DNA of 35,129 nucleotides, taken from positions 1 to 35,129 of the forward strand of contig JAUCGB010000038.1 of NCBI GenBank assembly GCA_030377895.1, read 5' to 3'. Position 1 is the first letter of the stretch. Each line of letters opens with the position of its first letter. The DNA is from Anaerolineales bacterium HSG24. Lineage in GTDB: Bacteria; Chloroflexota; Anaerolineae; 4572-78; J111. Shown here in pieces: positions 22,236-30,129 of this stretch. The notes under the pieces are model-generated. The model searched no databases, had not been told where the DNA came from, and saw only the letters and a list, made by a program, of their open reading frames with translations. A program made the translations under genes and the position numbers.

Positions 22236-24247
22236 AGAGTCCCCTTGGAAGCGTTCAGTTCAACTCTAATCAACAAATTCCGATATTTATCCATCTGTAA
22301 AACATCCCCTTGCCCGATAAATACCGTTGTATCGGAATGAACCACCACCGCTGGCCCAAGAATCTGTTGGCTAGGTTGAATATCTGCCCCGCGATAGAAA
22401 GGTGTGTCCACAAGTTGATTGGCTAAAATAGTAAATTTCCTATCAAAAGGCTTAAGTAACTCATGTATTGAGCCAGATTCGACTTCTGGCAGGGGCGGCG
22501 GCGGTAAATATCCAAGCACCCGTAAACGGATATTCACAATCTCAATCGGCATGGTTGGTTCACTGTAACCGTAGGTATATTCATGGGTGGTATGAAAATT
22601 AGACAAAAACTGTTCGCTGAGTGGGATCATCAACTCATAAGATTGTCCCTGATATCGCATGTCTAACAAAGGCTCTAAGCGAATATCGTATTCTGGCACG
22701 CCTTCGGTCATCACCTCGGCTCGCCCTTGGCTGATAAGTTGTTCCATCCGACCAGCTAACTCCGCATAACTGGTTTCTCCGGTCAGCATGACGGTGCGGG
22801 CGTAATCTTTGATCACCTCTGCGGTGAGCATACCAAAGGCGGACAAGGTCGAGGCATGGGGCGGAATCAGCAGTTTGGGAATGTTCAGCGCCCTCGCTAA
22901 CTCCACCGCGTGCAAACCACCCGCGCCGCCAAAGGAGACCAAGGTGAACTCACGAGGATCGTAGCCCCGTTGCACCGAAATCACCCGTAACGCCCGCTCC
23001 ATGTGGGCATTGGCAATGGTGATGATGCCTGCGGCCACAGTCTGGGCCAAGGTTAGGCCGAGATGCGCGGTCAGATTAGCCTGCCGCGCTAACTGCTCCA
23101 TTGCGATTTTGGTGGCGGCCTGATTCAGAGTCATCTGTCCGCCCAAGAACTGATTGGCAGGCAAGCGACCTAGAATCAAGTTGGCATCGGTCACGGTAGG
23201 TTCTGTGCCGCCTTGGTCATAGCAGATTGGACCCGGATTAGCTCCCGCGCTTTCTGGCCCGACCCGCAAGGCTCCGCCCGCATCAACATGGGCAATCGAG
23301 CCACCGCCCGCGCCAACGGTGTGGATGTCGATAATGGGGATGCGAATCGGTAGCCCGCCAATCTCTCCCTCCGTCGTAATCTGAATATCGCCATCACACA
23401 ACGACACATCAGTCGAAGTGCCGCCCATATCAAAAGTTATAAGCTGACCAAAGCCCGCTTTTTGAGCCACATATCTAGCCCCGACCACCCCTCCGGCTGG
23501 CCCAGAGAGAACGCATCGCACCGCTTCTCGTCTGGCTTTGCTGGCTCGGATACTACCCCCATTCGATTGCATGACTCGAAAGTCGGCCGCGCCACTTTCC
23601 TGCTCTAAACGGGCTAAATATCGATCCATAATCGGCGAGATGTAGGCGTTGACGGTAGTGGTGCTGGTGCGCTCATATTCCCGAAACTCCGGCAAAACCT
23701 CATTCGAGGCAGAGACAAAAAAACCTGCTTGTCGCAATCGGCTGGCGACCTGCTCTTCATGCTCAGAATAAAGGAAGGAGAATAGGAAACTAACCGCCAC
23801 CGCTGAAACGTTGGCTCGCCGGAGTAGCTCAATCAATTTGTCGAGTTCGCTTAGGTCGAGGGGCTGAATCACCTGCCCTTGATGATCGATACGCTCAGTT
23901 ATTCCGAAGCGCAGTGCGGGCGGAACCAAAGCTGACGGACGACGACTGCTGAGGTCATAAATATCGGGTCGATTTTGGCGGCCAATCTCAAGAATATCTT
24001 GAAATCCCACCGTAGTGATGAGTGCAGTGATGGCTCCCTTTCGTTCTAACAAAGCATTGGTGGCGACGGTCGAGCCATGCACAATATGAGGTTTTGCGGT
24101 CAATGGCTTAGATTTTAAGCCAAACAGAACAGCTTCTTCCGGTTTTGTCGGGGTTGATAAGGTTTTGAAGGTCTCAAATTGACCAGTCTGCTCGTCAAAA
24201 AACACAAAGTCTGTAAATGTACCGCCAATGTCGATGCCTATTCGCAT
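22151..24247 (-). CDS. hyuA: Hydantoinase/oxoprolinase A-type subunit
   Basis: A 698-residue protein with the ATP-binding ASKHA fold: MRIGIDIGGTFTDFVFF at the N-terminus, HGSTVATNALLERKGA (about 58-73), LSGPAGGVVGA, TFDMGGTSTDVSL and HTVGAGGGSIA. These are diagnostic for HyuA/N-methylhydantoinase A-like enzymes, which open cyclic amides with ATP. The start is well supported (GGAGG 9 bp ahead). The partner B subunit, usually adjacent, is absent on both sides. The last ~28 residues (from LATRQSGLGKTKTG on) are translated from a TACCCGACA/CACAGAG repeat, so the natural C-terminus has been replaced. Confidence 0.88.
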   Translation of the reverse strand: MRIGIDIGGTFTDFVFFDEQTGQFETFKTLSTPTKPEEAVLFGLKSKPLTAKPHIVHGSTVATNALLERKGAITALITTVGFQDILEIGRQNRPDIYDLSSRRPSALVPPALRFGITERIDHQGQVIQPLDLSELDKLIELLRRANVSAVAVSFLFSFLYSEHEEQVASRLRQAGFFVSASNEVLPEFREYERTSTTTVNAYISPIMDRYLARLEQESGAADFRVMQSNGGSIRASKARREAVRCVLSGPAGGVVGARYVAQKAGFGQLITFDMGGTSTDVSLCDGDIQITTEGEIGGLPIRIPIIDIHTVGAGGGSIAHVDAGGALRVGPESAGANPGPICYDQGGTEPTVTDANLILGRLPANQFLGGQMTLNQAATKIAMEQLARQANLTAHLGLTLAQTVAAGIITIANAHMERALRVISVQRGYDPREFTLVSFGGAGGLHAVELARALNIPKLLIPPHASTLSAFGMLTAEVIKDYARTVMLTGETSYAELAGRMEQLISQGRAEVMTEGVPEYDIRLEPLLDMRYQGQSYELMIPLSEQFLSNFHTTHEYTYGYSEPTMPIEIVNIRLRVLGYLPPPPLPEVESGSIHELLKPFDRKFTILANQLVDTPFYRGADIQPSQQILGPAVVVHSDTTVFIGQGDVLQMDKYRNLLIRVELNASKGTLATRQSGLGKTKTGTQSFTEKQSNIKEK

Positions 24248-24285
24248 GAGGTATTACCTCCAAGATAAAAATTCAGAAATAGTTT

Positions 24286-24505
24286 CCCCCTCGTTCCCAA
24301 TCTCCAGAAACTCTGTTTCACCCCCCTCGTTCCCAATCTCCAGATTGGGAACGTATTTGCCAGAGAAACTCTGTTTCTGGCATGTTGCAAGTCGCAAACA
24401 GAGTTTGCTTGAGCAATTGTGTTCCCAAACAGAGTTTGGGAACAAGGGAATTGAATCTCAGTTTAGGAACACGGGAATTGAGAACGAGGGGGATGAATGA
24501 TTACA
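24286..24505. repeat. GTTCCCAATCTCCAGATTGGGAAC-type hairpin block, copy 1
   Basis: A run of small palindromes upstream of the hydantoinase gene: CCAATCTCCAGATTGG, AGAAACTCTGTTTCT, GCAAACAGAGTTTGC and CCCAAACAGAGTTTGGG. A partial unit at 24286-24320 precedes the main block. The part from 24321 is closely matched by 28216-28358. Confidence 0.8.
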
Positions 24506-24510
24506 AATAA

Positions 24511-24557
24511 AAACACCCTACTTAACCGCCGATTAAAGCAATTAGGGTAGGGTGTTT
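24511..24557 (-). terminator. Terminator after the CBM48 gene
   Basis: AAACACCCTAC (24511-24521) pairs over 11 bp with GTAGGGTGTTT (24547-24557); on the minus strand it is followed by TTTTTATTT, 35 bp past the stop of the CBM48 gene. Confidence 0.8.
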
Positions 24558-24591
24558 CAATTTGGTGCAACTAACGTAAACTAATTCAATA

Positions 24592-24912
24592 TTATTCGCG
24601 AGTAGTATTGACGATACAGTTTTCACTGCCTTGGTCACCACTAACGTATCCATCAGCTTCAGGATCGTTATACCAGATATCATCATTGACGACATAACGG
24701 AAATTGTATTCTTTGTTTATATCTAGTTCCACAATCTCCTTCCATGTGCCACCTTTCAATTTTCTAAGCGGTGTCGCTTCTTGGTTCCAGTCATTAAAGT
24801 CACCGACTAGATTGATTTTTTCAACTTCAACACCTTCAGGTAATTGTCCTTCTGGTAGTTCAAAGGTTACTTTGCAGTGATCTTTGGTTTTGAAAAATCG
24901 TTTCTTAATCAT
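24592..24912 (-). CDS. Stand-alone CBM48 / isoamylase N-terminal-like domain protein
   Basis: A 106-residue single-domain protein. KINLVGDFNDWNQEATPL (about residues 32-49) is the hallmark of the glycogen-binding E-set domain shared by branching enzymes and AMPK beta subunits, and YNFRYVVNDDIWYNDPEAD (about 68-86) is its second conserved strand pair. No catalytic domain is attached. It may bind glycogen or another alpha-glucan, or act as a regulatory partner; the sequence does not decide. AGAGGA lies ahead of the ATG. The gene has its own terminator and a terminator upstream, so it is monocistronic. Confidence 0.85.
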   Translation of the reverse strand: MIKKRFFKTKDHCKVTFELPEGQLPEGVEVEKINLVGDFNDWNQEATPLRKLKGGTWKEIVELDINKEYNFRYVVNDDIWYNDPEADGYVSGDQGSENCIVNTTRE

Positions 24913-25098
24913 AGTTATCCTCTTACTTTACCTAAATCCTAAAATTATTTAGTAATAGTTTTATTTGGGGTTGAGCTTACCTCAAACATAGTTATGTTTG
25001 ACCCAAACTCTCCCCGATGCGGCACATATCATATCAACAAATTAAGTTAAACGCAAATTATCAAAACGATTTTGAGCGCGTCTCGTGATATTGCAACT

Positions 25099-25126
25099 AA
25101 AAACGTCGCGCTTAGGCGACGTTTTT
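25099..25126 (-). terminator. Terminator after the membrane-anchored hypothetical gene
   Basis: AAAAACGTCGC and GCGACGTTTTT form an 11 bp stem with loop GCTTAG, 58 bp past the stop of the gene at 25184 on the minus strand. The gap between this and the CBM48 gene (24913-25098) shows no further gene. Confidence 0.85.
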
Positions 25127-25183
25127 AGGGTTTTTCAAAAAAATGGGTGGTATCCTAACAAAACCTTTAAGTGCTTGTAACTT

Positions 25184-26155
25184 TTAACTCCGCTCCCATT
25201 CTTTGATAGCATCCTGAATTAGCTTCTTGACCTCCTGATTGGGGATTTCTTCTTGACTAGAGTAGGCCTGATTGTTGACTTTAATCCGAATCCCACCGCC
25301 GGGGCCTGTCGAGAGTTCAATAACTGTAGTGGCCGCGAGGGGTGAGTACGCCAGCCGCTTTTGCACAACTTCGTTAATTTCGTCAGCCAAGCTAAATCCG
25401 GTCAGCAGTCCGTCATCAGGTTGGGGAATTCCCATCAGGTTAGTCCGAGTCGATGCCTCCGGCAAATGAATTTCAGGTGAGGAAATGACGGAAGCAGGCG
25501 GTAAAGACTGGGCTTGTAATGGACGCTGCTCTACTAGTGCTGGCATAATCGGTTCGGGCAGGTTGCCTACACGGGGGATACGCACCGATTTAACGCCGGA
25601 TGGTGTGGCAACCATGCCGTTGGTGAAGGCCAACAGATGGGCGGTTAGCTCTAACACATATTGCCCCACCCGTTTGTCTGAGATGTCGGACAAACTCGCA
25701 TACTGTTTTTGTCCCACTTCAATGGTTAAAGTTTCGGTTTCAGGGTCACGCAATAAGCGTAACATCTCGTTTGTATTAATTGAAGAGACTAAGCCTGATG
25801 ACATTGAATCGGCTGGGCTTAAATCGGGTTGGGGTGTCGTTGGAGCGACAACCGGAGAGGGTTTCATCGGTGTCGGAGGTGCCGAAGATGTCGGAGGTGC
25901 CGAAGCAGTCTCCCCTAATGAGGATAAGACACTGATGTCGAGTTCGTCAGAATCAACCCGCATTTCATCTGAGGAGGGCGGGGTATCATCTGTTGAAGTT
26001 CGGCGTGAAAAATTACTACCAATTTTCGGTTTCGATTTGTCCTTAGGCCCATAGAAGAAAAGCAGAAAAAAACCCAGTAAAACACCTGATAATAACGGCA
26101 TCAAGGTTAGGCATAATAATTGACCTGCTGGGGCATTGCCTAAAAATTCTTCCAT
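25184..26155 (-). CDS. Membrane-anchored hypothetical protein with duplicated C-terminal module
   Basis: A 323-residue protein with one N-terminal membrane segment (LTLMPLLSGVLLGFFLLFFY, about 17-36), then ~90 Ser/Pro/Thr-rich residues that look disordered. Two similar modules follow: LTIEVGQKQYASLSDISDKR (about 142-161) and IRIKVNNQAYSSQEEIPNQE (about 289-308), each a strand pair ending in a helix (VGQYVLEL and VKKLIQDAI). I do not recognise a named family. It would be held in the cytoplasmic membrane. CAGGTG lies ahead of the ATG. The gene is alone, with its own terminator and a divergent neighbour. Confidence 0.7.
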   Translation of the reverse strand: MEEFLGNAPAGQLLCLTLMPLLSGVLLGFFLLFFYGPKDKSKPKIGSNFSRRTSTDDTPPSSDEMRVDSDELDISVLSSLGETASAPPTSSAPPTPMKPSPVVAPTTPQPDLSPADSMSSGLVSSINTNEMLRLLRDPETETLTIEVGQKQYASLSDISDKRVGQYVLELTAHLLAFTNGMVATPSGVKSVRIPRVGNLPEPIMPALVEQRPLQAQSLPPASVISSPEIHLPEASTRTNLMGIPQPDDGLLTGFSLADEINEVVQKRLAYSPLAATTVIELSTGPGGGIRIKVNNQAYSSQEEIPNQEVKKLIQDAIKEWERS

Positions 26156-26303
26156 AAATCACCTGCTGTATATAATTTTGGTATTTCCCATGCGAAACAT
26201 GGGATGAGAATTGTTTTTTCTTGGAAAAACCGTATCTCTAACAACTTTTAGCAGACTCTATAATGCAGATTATTTTCTGTGCTACTACATCACTGACACC
26301 ACT

Positions 26304-26331
26304 TTGCACAAATTGGCATCTATTCTATAAT
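26304..26331 (+). promoter_or_regulatory. Promoter for the 152-residue hypothetical gene
   Basis: TTGCAC (26304-26309), 16 bp spacer and perfect TATAAT (26326-26331), giving a leader of about 130 nt. The remaining gap (26156-26469) contains nothing else that I can identify. Confidence 0.6.
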
Positions 26332-26469
26332 GGGTACATCTTAAACTAGGATATGAAAATAGTATAAAATGGTCTGATTTTTCCATGTGACTGCCCTATC
26401 ATTATACATGGTGGGTGCCAGTTGAGACCCAACCTTGGGAAGTTTTTGTAATTGTACAGGAGGATTAAG

Positions 26470-26928
26470 ATGTATTCAATTCCACAGCTCCATCAGTTTG
26501 GTAATTTGGAACTTATTGAAGTTTATGAGTTTTACGATAAACCACTGCTTTATTCATGTAAAAATGCCTCATCGATTTTCTTAGTTATTTTGGTTGATGA
26601 GGATGATGATTCTGATACTTGGTTATACCAACCTGTTTCTTATCATCGTTTCAAGAAGATTCGGTCAGGGATTATTGATTTGCGAGAAACATTCTCGATT
26701 TCTGAGACAAACACAGTGTTTGAGGCGCAGATTTTTTACGGTGATGAACAATACGAGTATATAAAACAGATACCTTCTAACTCCATTCGTGAAGAGTGGT
26801 TACCCTTACCGGATGAACGTTTAGATATTCAAGAACCTATTCCTTCACTGGACAAATATTTAGATATTCAAGAACCAGTTGCATTAAACAATACCCGTCT
26901 ATTTCAAGTTGATCCGGTGGGTATATAA
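26470..26928 (+). CDS. Hypothetical protein
   Basis: A 152-residue acidic protein. ATG 26470 is chosen because AGGAGG lies 6-7 bp ahead; an upstream in-frame start at 26452 would place that site inside the gene. FGNLELIEVYEFYDKPLLYSC and LVILVDEDDDSDTWLY are the clearest blocks, followed by RFKKIRSGIIDLRE. The pattern recalls small proteins of unknown function found beside defence or accessory genes in cyanobacteria, but I cannot name a family with certainty. Near the C-terminus LDIQEP occurs twice, 18 residues apart, as a short internal duplication. Confidence 0.6.
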   Translation: MYSIPQLHQFGNLELIEVYEFYDKPLLYSCKNASSIFLVILVDEDDDSDTWLYQPVSYHRFKKIRSGIIDLRETFSISETNTVFEAQIFYGDEQYEYIKQIPSNSIREEWLPLPDERLDIQEPIPSLDKYLDIQEPVALNNTRLFQVDPVGI

Positions 26929-27144
26929 CTGCACAGGTAATTTGACAATGTTAAATTATAATAATCCCTGCTTTTTTACAAACAAATAGACGTTTAATAA
27001 AAGAATTATGCTTTATATAAACTCATATTATTTGATGAATACTTACCAAGACAACATGTGTTTACCAGTTTTGTGGCATGACTATCAAAGCTAACATTGT
27101 CAAGGTAAATCCCCAACTTTAGTCCCCTCAGAAAATAAGTCCCT

Positions 27145-28143
27145 TTAAATTTTAACCGTTCTTAAATACTCCGCGCTTTCTTCTGGTAAGGCGGGGTTGA
27201 TAAACATGCCACTGCCAAGTTCAAACCCAGCGGTGCGGCTCAGACGTGGCACCACGGTGGCGTACCAATGCATATAATCGTTGCTTAACTCTTTAACCGG
27301 CGCGGTGCGGATAATCAAGTTATAGTCAGGGTCATTCAGGCCAAAATATAAGCGACGGAGAACATCGCGCACAATGCCCGCCAAATCGTTAAGCTCTTGT
27401 GGACTAGAGTATAGATAACTGACATTGTGTTGACGTGGCACAATCCAAGTATGGAAAGGGGTGGGAGCGGCATACAAGACAAACGCTACAAAATGCTCAC
27501 TTTCACTGACAATCCGTTTTCTCTCGTTCAACTCTTTGTCCAACATACTACACATCACGCACTGTCCCGTATCATCAAAAAAGCGACGCATCTCATCAAT
27601 CCGTCGTCGGATGCTATGTGGTACAACTGGTAAGCCTATAATTTGACTGTGTGGATGTTTCAAAGACGCGCCCGCTCGTTCTCCATGATTTTTAAAATAG
27701 ATAATTTGCTCGATACGGATATCTTTGCGGATTGCCCATCCTCGGTCATAACACATGGTTAGCACGCGGGCAATGTCTTGCACCGACATCAACGATAGGG
27801 TGGTGTTATGGATAGGATGCTCAACCAACACCTCATGCTGGCCCACGCCCGATATTTTACGAACCACTCCACTCATGGTTCGTATCACTTCCCCTTCTGG
27901 TGATAGAGCTGGATATCGATTCAAGACCACCCTCGTTTGCCAATCACCAATCAAGGGGATGCGAGCGACCTCTAAATCTAGCTCCTCGTTGCCCACACAA
28001 AAGGGGCATCGCTCGTCATGAGGCGGAGAGAGTTGAGAGGTGGTTTTTTTATGGGATTCAATATATACATCCGGTCGTTTTGCACGATCTGTTGATATAA
28101 TGACCCATTCTCGTGTCACTAAGTTTTGTCGAATCTCTGGCAT
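27145..28143 (-). CDS. galT: Galactose-1-phosphate uridylyltransferase
   Basis: A 332-residue protein of normal length for GalT. ERCPFC (about residues 44-49) gives the first zinc-binding Cys pair, and HPHSQIIG (about 162-169) is the active-site H-x-H-x-Q in which the second His takes the uridylyl group. WIVPRQHN and NYLIIRTAP-like segments complete the HIT-type fold. It exchanges UMP between UDP-glucose and galactose-1-phosphate in the Leloir pathway, in the cytoplasm. AAGGA lies ahead of the ATG. No other galactose gene is near; the gene stands between a plain gap (26929-27144, nothing seen) and a repeat block. Confidence 0.92.
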   Translation of the reverse strand: MPEIRQNLVTREWVIISTDRAKRPDVYIESHKKTTSQLSPPHDERCPFCVGNEELDLEVARIPLIGDWQTRVVLNRYPALSPEGEVIRTMSGVVRKISGVGQHEVLVEHPIHNTTLSLMSVQDIARVLTMCYDRGWAIRKDIRIEQIIYFKNHGERAGASLKHPHSQIIGLPVVPHSIRRRIDEMRRFFDDTGQCVMCSMLDKELNERKRIVSESEHFVAFVLYAAPTPFHTWIVPRQHNVSYLYSSPQELNDLAGIVRDVLRRLYFGLNDPDYNLIIRTAPVKELSNDYMHWYATVVPRLSRTAGFELGSGMFINPALPEESAEYLRTVKI

Positions 28144-28215
28144 AATTTTAATCCTTCAATTTGTTACCCGAGAAATGTTTTAGCTTAATATTTGACAGAA
28201 TTAACAGTAACCGTT

Positions 28216-28358
28216 CCCCCCTCGTTCCCGATCTCCAGATTAGGAACGTATTTGCCATAGAAATTTTGTTTCTGGCATGTTGCAAGTCGCAAACAGAGTT
28301 TGCTTGAGCAATTGTGTTCCCAATCTGGAGATTGGAAACAAAGGGGCTGAATGATTAC
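28216..28358. repeat. GTTCCC hairpin block, copy 2
   Basis: Matches 24321-24505 over most of its length: CCCCCCTCGTTCCC, TTTCTGGCATGTTGCAAGTC, GCAAACAGAGTTTGC, ending GAATGATTACGA. The first copy has an extra ~40 bp near its right end. Confidence 0.8.
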
Positions 28359-28371
28359 GATTAACGATTAA

Positions 28372-28476
28372 GGCTATCAACGTAAGCCGAGACATGTAGC
28401 ACATGCTTCAGCCTGTGCCGTACACAGTCTAAAGACTGTGCTACGATATTATCTGTCGCACGTTAAGTTGATAGCC
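28372..28476. mobile_element. GGCTA...TAGCC MITE, copy with 8 bp target duplication
   Basis: GGCTATCAACGTAAGCCGAG to GTTAAGTTGATAGCC, 105 bp. ACGATTAA flanks it at 28364-28371 and 28477-28484. The left flank already holds ACGATTAACGATTAA, so a chance match is less unlikely than at the other copies. Confidence 0.8.
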
Positions 28477-28707
28477 ACGATTAACAAGATTAAAAAAACT
28501 AGAAACGTTAAAAATACATCATTTCGAGCGTAATTTACGAAAAATCTCTACAATACTGAGATTTTAGAATTTCTCACTTCGTTTCGGAATGACATAGATG
28601 TGTTTGTTTTTCCGTTTGACCGAAAACCTTATTAGTTCTGTCGAAACCTAGCCTTAACCAAGTAATATGTCGGGTACTGAATTCTTCAATAAACAAACTG
28701 TTGATAA

Positions 28708-28823
28708 AATCTTTTAATAGTCGTGCAGAAGTAGTGATACGGATCCGTTAGCTACCCGCAAGTTTAGAACTTGCGGGTAGCTAACCACTACCTATGCAAG
28801 ACTACCAATCTTTTAATAGTCGT
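28708..28823. mobile_element. Hairpin insertion with 17 bp direct repeat at the Nudix gene end
   Basis: AATCTTTTAATAGTCGT occurs at 28708-28724 and 28807-28823. The 82 bp between hold a perfect 18 bp stem (28747-28764 with 28768-28785; GTTAGCTACCCGCAAGTT around TAG) and outer AGTAGTG/CACTAC arms. The stem core CCCGCAAGTTTAGAACTTGC is shared with the repeat at 16660-16776. Confidence 0.75.
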
Positions 28824-29438
28824 TAAAAATTCATTTAGTATCATGGCAGTTGCGCCCCATACTTTATGTCCATGTATATTAAAAAATGGAACATGCCGAG
28901 GCGTGCCGTCATGAAATGTACGTAGTTCACGTTGACGAATAGTCGGGTTTTGGATGAGACTTAACGGAGGCTCAATCAGTTCCGCCACTTCTGTCGTATC
29001 CGCTTGAAAATCAGGTCGATGGTCTGAATAACCAATGTATGGATAGATACAGAAATTACTGGGTGGTGTATATAGGCACGATAATTTGCCGATAATCTTC
29101 ACTATTTCAGGTAATAAACCAATTTCCTCATGAGCCTCACGCAAAGCGGTTGTTTGTAACGTCTCGTTCGCCTCATTTTGCCCGCCCGGAAAGGAGATTT
29201 GTCCACGATGCAGGCCCATATATTCAGAACGACGAATTAGAATGATATGCCATTCCCGTTTTGAGTTGTGAGTGATATGAGGATAAAGAAACAACAACAC
29301 CGCCGCATTCCGGCAATCAATCGGTTTATCCCAGCGACTTAATATGTCCGGTTGGGGAGCCATTTTGTATTGTGCCGATTGCCCCGGCAATTTTTGGGAC
29401 AAAGCGGCTTGAATCTGCTCAATCGTTAAATCACTCAT
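28788..29438 (-). CDS. Nudix hydrolase, CoA pyrophosphatase-like
   Basis: A 216-residue protein. The Nudix box is complete: GGQNEANETLQTTALREAHEEIGL follows the G-x5-E-x7-R-E-x2-E-E-x-G pattern at about residues 85-108 (shown here in part as GGQNEANE and REAHEEIGL). The LHRGQISFPGG ahead of it is typical of the CoA-pyrophosphatase (NudL/YeaB) group, which cleaves CoA or related dinucleotides. The start overlaps the stop of the HD gene by 4 bp. The last residues (LVVLHR) and the stop come from an inserted hairpin element; without it the frame would run on to end FYQQFVY. Confidence 0.85.
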   Translation of the reverse strand: MSDLTIEQIQAALSQKLPGQSAQYKMAPQPDILSRWDKPIDCRNAAVLLFLYPHITHNSKREWHIILIRRSEYMGLHRGQISFPGGQNEANETLQTTALREAHEEIGLLPEIVKIIGKLSCLYTPPSNFCIYPYIGYSDHRPDFQADTTEVAELIEPPLSLIQNPTIRQRELRTFHDGTPRHVPFFNIHGHKVWGATAMILNEFLTTIKRLVVLHR

Positions 29439-30037
29439 CGTACGCCTGCAATTTCGGCGGTTATTTGCTCCATAAAAGTGGACGTAAACCGATGGCGACC
29501 AATGGCAATTTGGCGAGCGGAGACGGTAAATAGCCGGTCTTTTATTTTAACCAATTTACGGTTATATTCCTGTAGAGCAGTGTATTCATTAGTGTCATCA
29601 CGCCATAACGGGCGATTGATATGCCCCGCATAGGCGAACACTCGCGCTATACCGATTGCCCCAATCGAATCGAGTTTGTCAGCATCGTATAATATTTTAG
29701 CCTCCAAAGTCGTAGGAGGGTTATCGCCTCGAAAACGGTGGGTGATAATGGCATGGTAAACCGCTTGAATAAACTCAGGCTGATAGGCCAAATCGGTTAA
29801 TATCTGCCTTGCTCGTTCCGCTCCAACAAGGGCATGGTCTTTGCCGGTTCGTTCTTGATCGACCCGAGCAATATCATGGAGTAGGACTGCGGTCTGCAAG
29901 ATTGCCATATTTGCTTCTTCTGCCTCACCGATTCGCTTGGCGTTGGCTAATACGCGCAAAACATGATCAAAATCATGAGCCGTATCATTTTTATAAAATA
30001 GTTTAGCTTGATTTATGGTTAACATTGTGCTGGTCAT
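29435..30037 (-). CDS. HD-domain phosphohydrolase
   Basis: About 200 residues from ATG 30037; starts at 30025 (ATG) and 30064 (TTG) are also possible, and none has a clear ribosome binding site. The HD signature is complete: HDFDHVLRVL gives the first His, AVLLHDIARVD the His-Asp pair, AIITHRFRGD the next His and LYDADKLDSIGAIG the final Asp. Such proteins hydrolyse phosphate esters or nucleotides with bound metal; the substrate is unknown. It follows polA after a ~90 bp gap and overlaps the Nudix gene by 4 bp, so the three may be one transcript with a nucleotide-housekeeping theme. Confidence 0.85.
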   Translation of the reverse strand: MTSTMLTINQAKLFYKNDTAHDFDHVLRVLANAKRIGEAEEANMAILQTAVLLHDIARVDQERTGKDHALVGAERARQILTDLAYQPEFIQAVYHAIITHRFRGDNPPTTLEAKILYDADKLDSIGAIGIARVFAYAGHINRPLWRDDTNEYTALQEYNRKLVKIKDRLFTVSARQIAIGRHRFTSTFMEQITAEIAGVR

Positions 30038-30129
30038 TATAACATAATTCAGGGTAACTACCAACGGTATTAAAGTCTACCCCGTAATGAGGCGTACCTT
30101 TGCAATTCATAAACTTATCAAATTACTGG

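Larger units (their letters stand above)
28165..28676. repeat. Composite repeat block bounded by TACCCGAGA and TGTCGGGTA
   Basis: The outer ends TACCCGAGA (28165-28173) and TGTCGGGTA (28668-28676) are those of the TACCCGACA family. Inside are a copy of the GTTCCC hairpin block (28216-28358) and a GGCTA...TAGCC MITE (28372-28476), then CATTTCGAGCGTAATTTACG and further A+T-rich sequence without a gene. The block appears to have grown by successive insertion. Confidence 0.7.

Noticed and set aside
26452..26469. Upstream start for the hypothetical gene at 26470
   Set aside because: It would place the AGGAGG ribosome binding site inside the coding sequence; ATG 26470 is correctly spaced from it.
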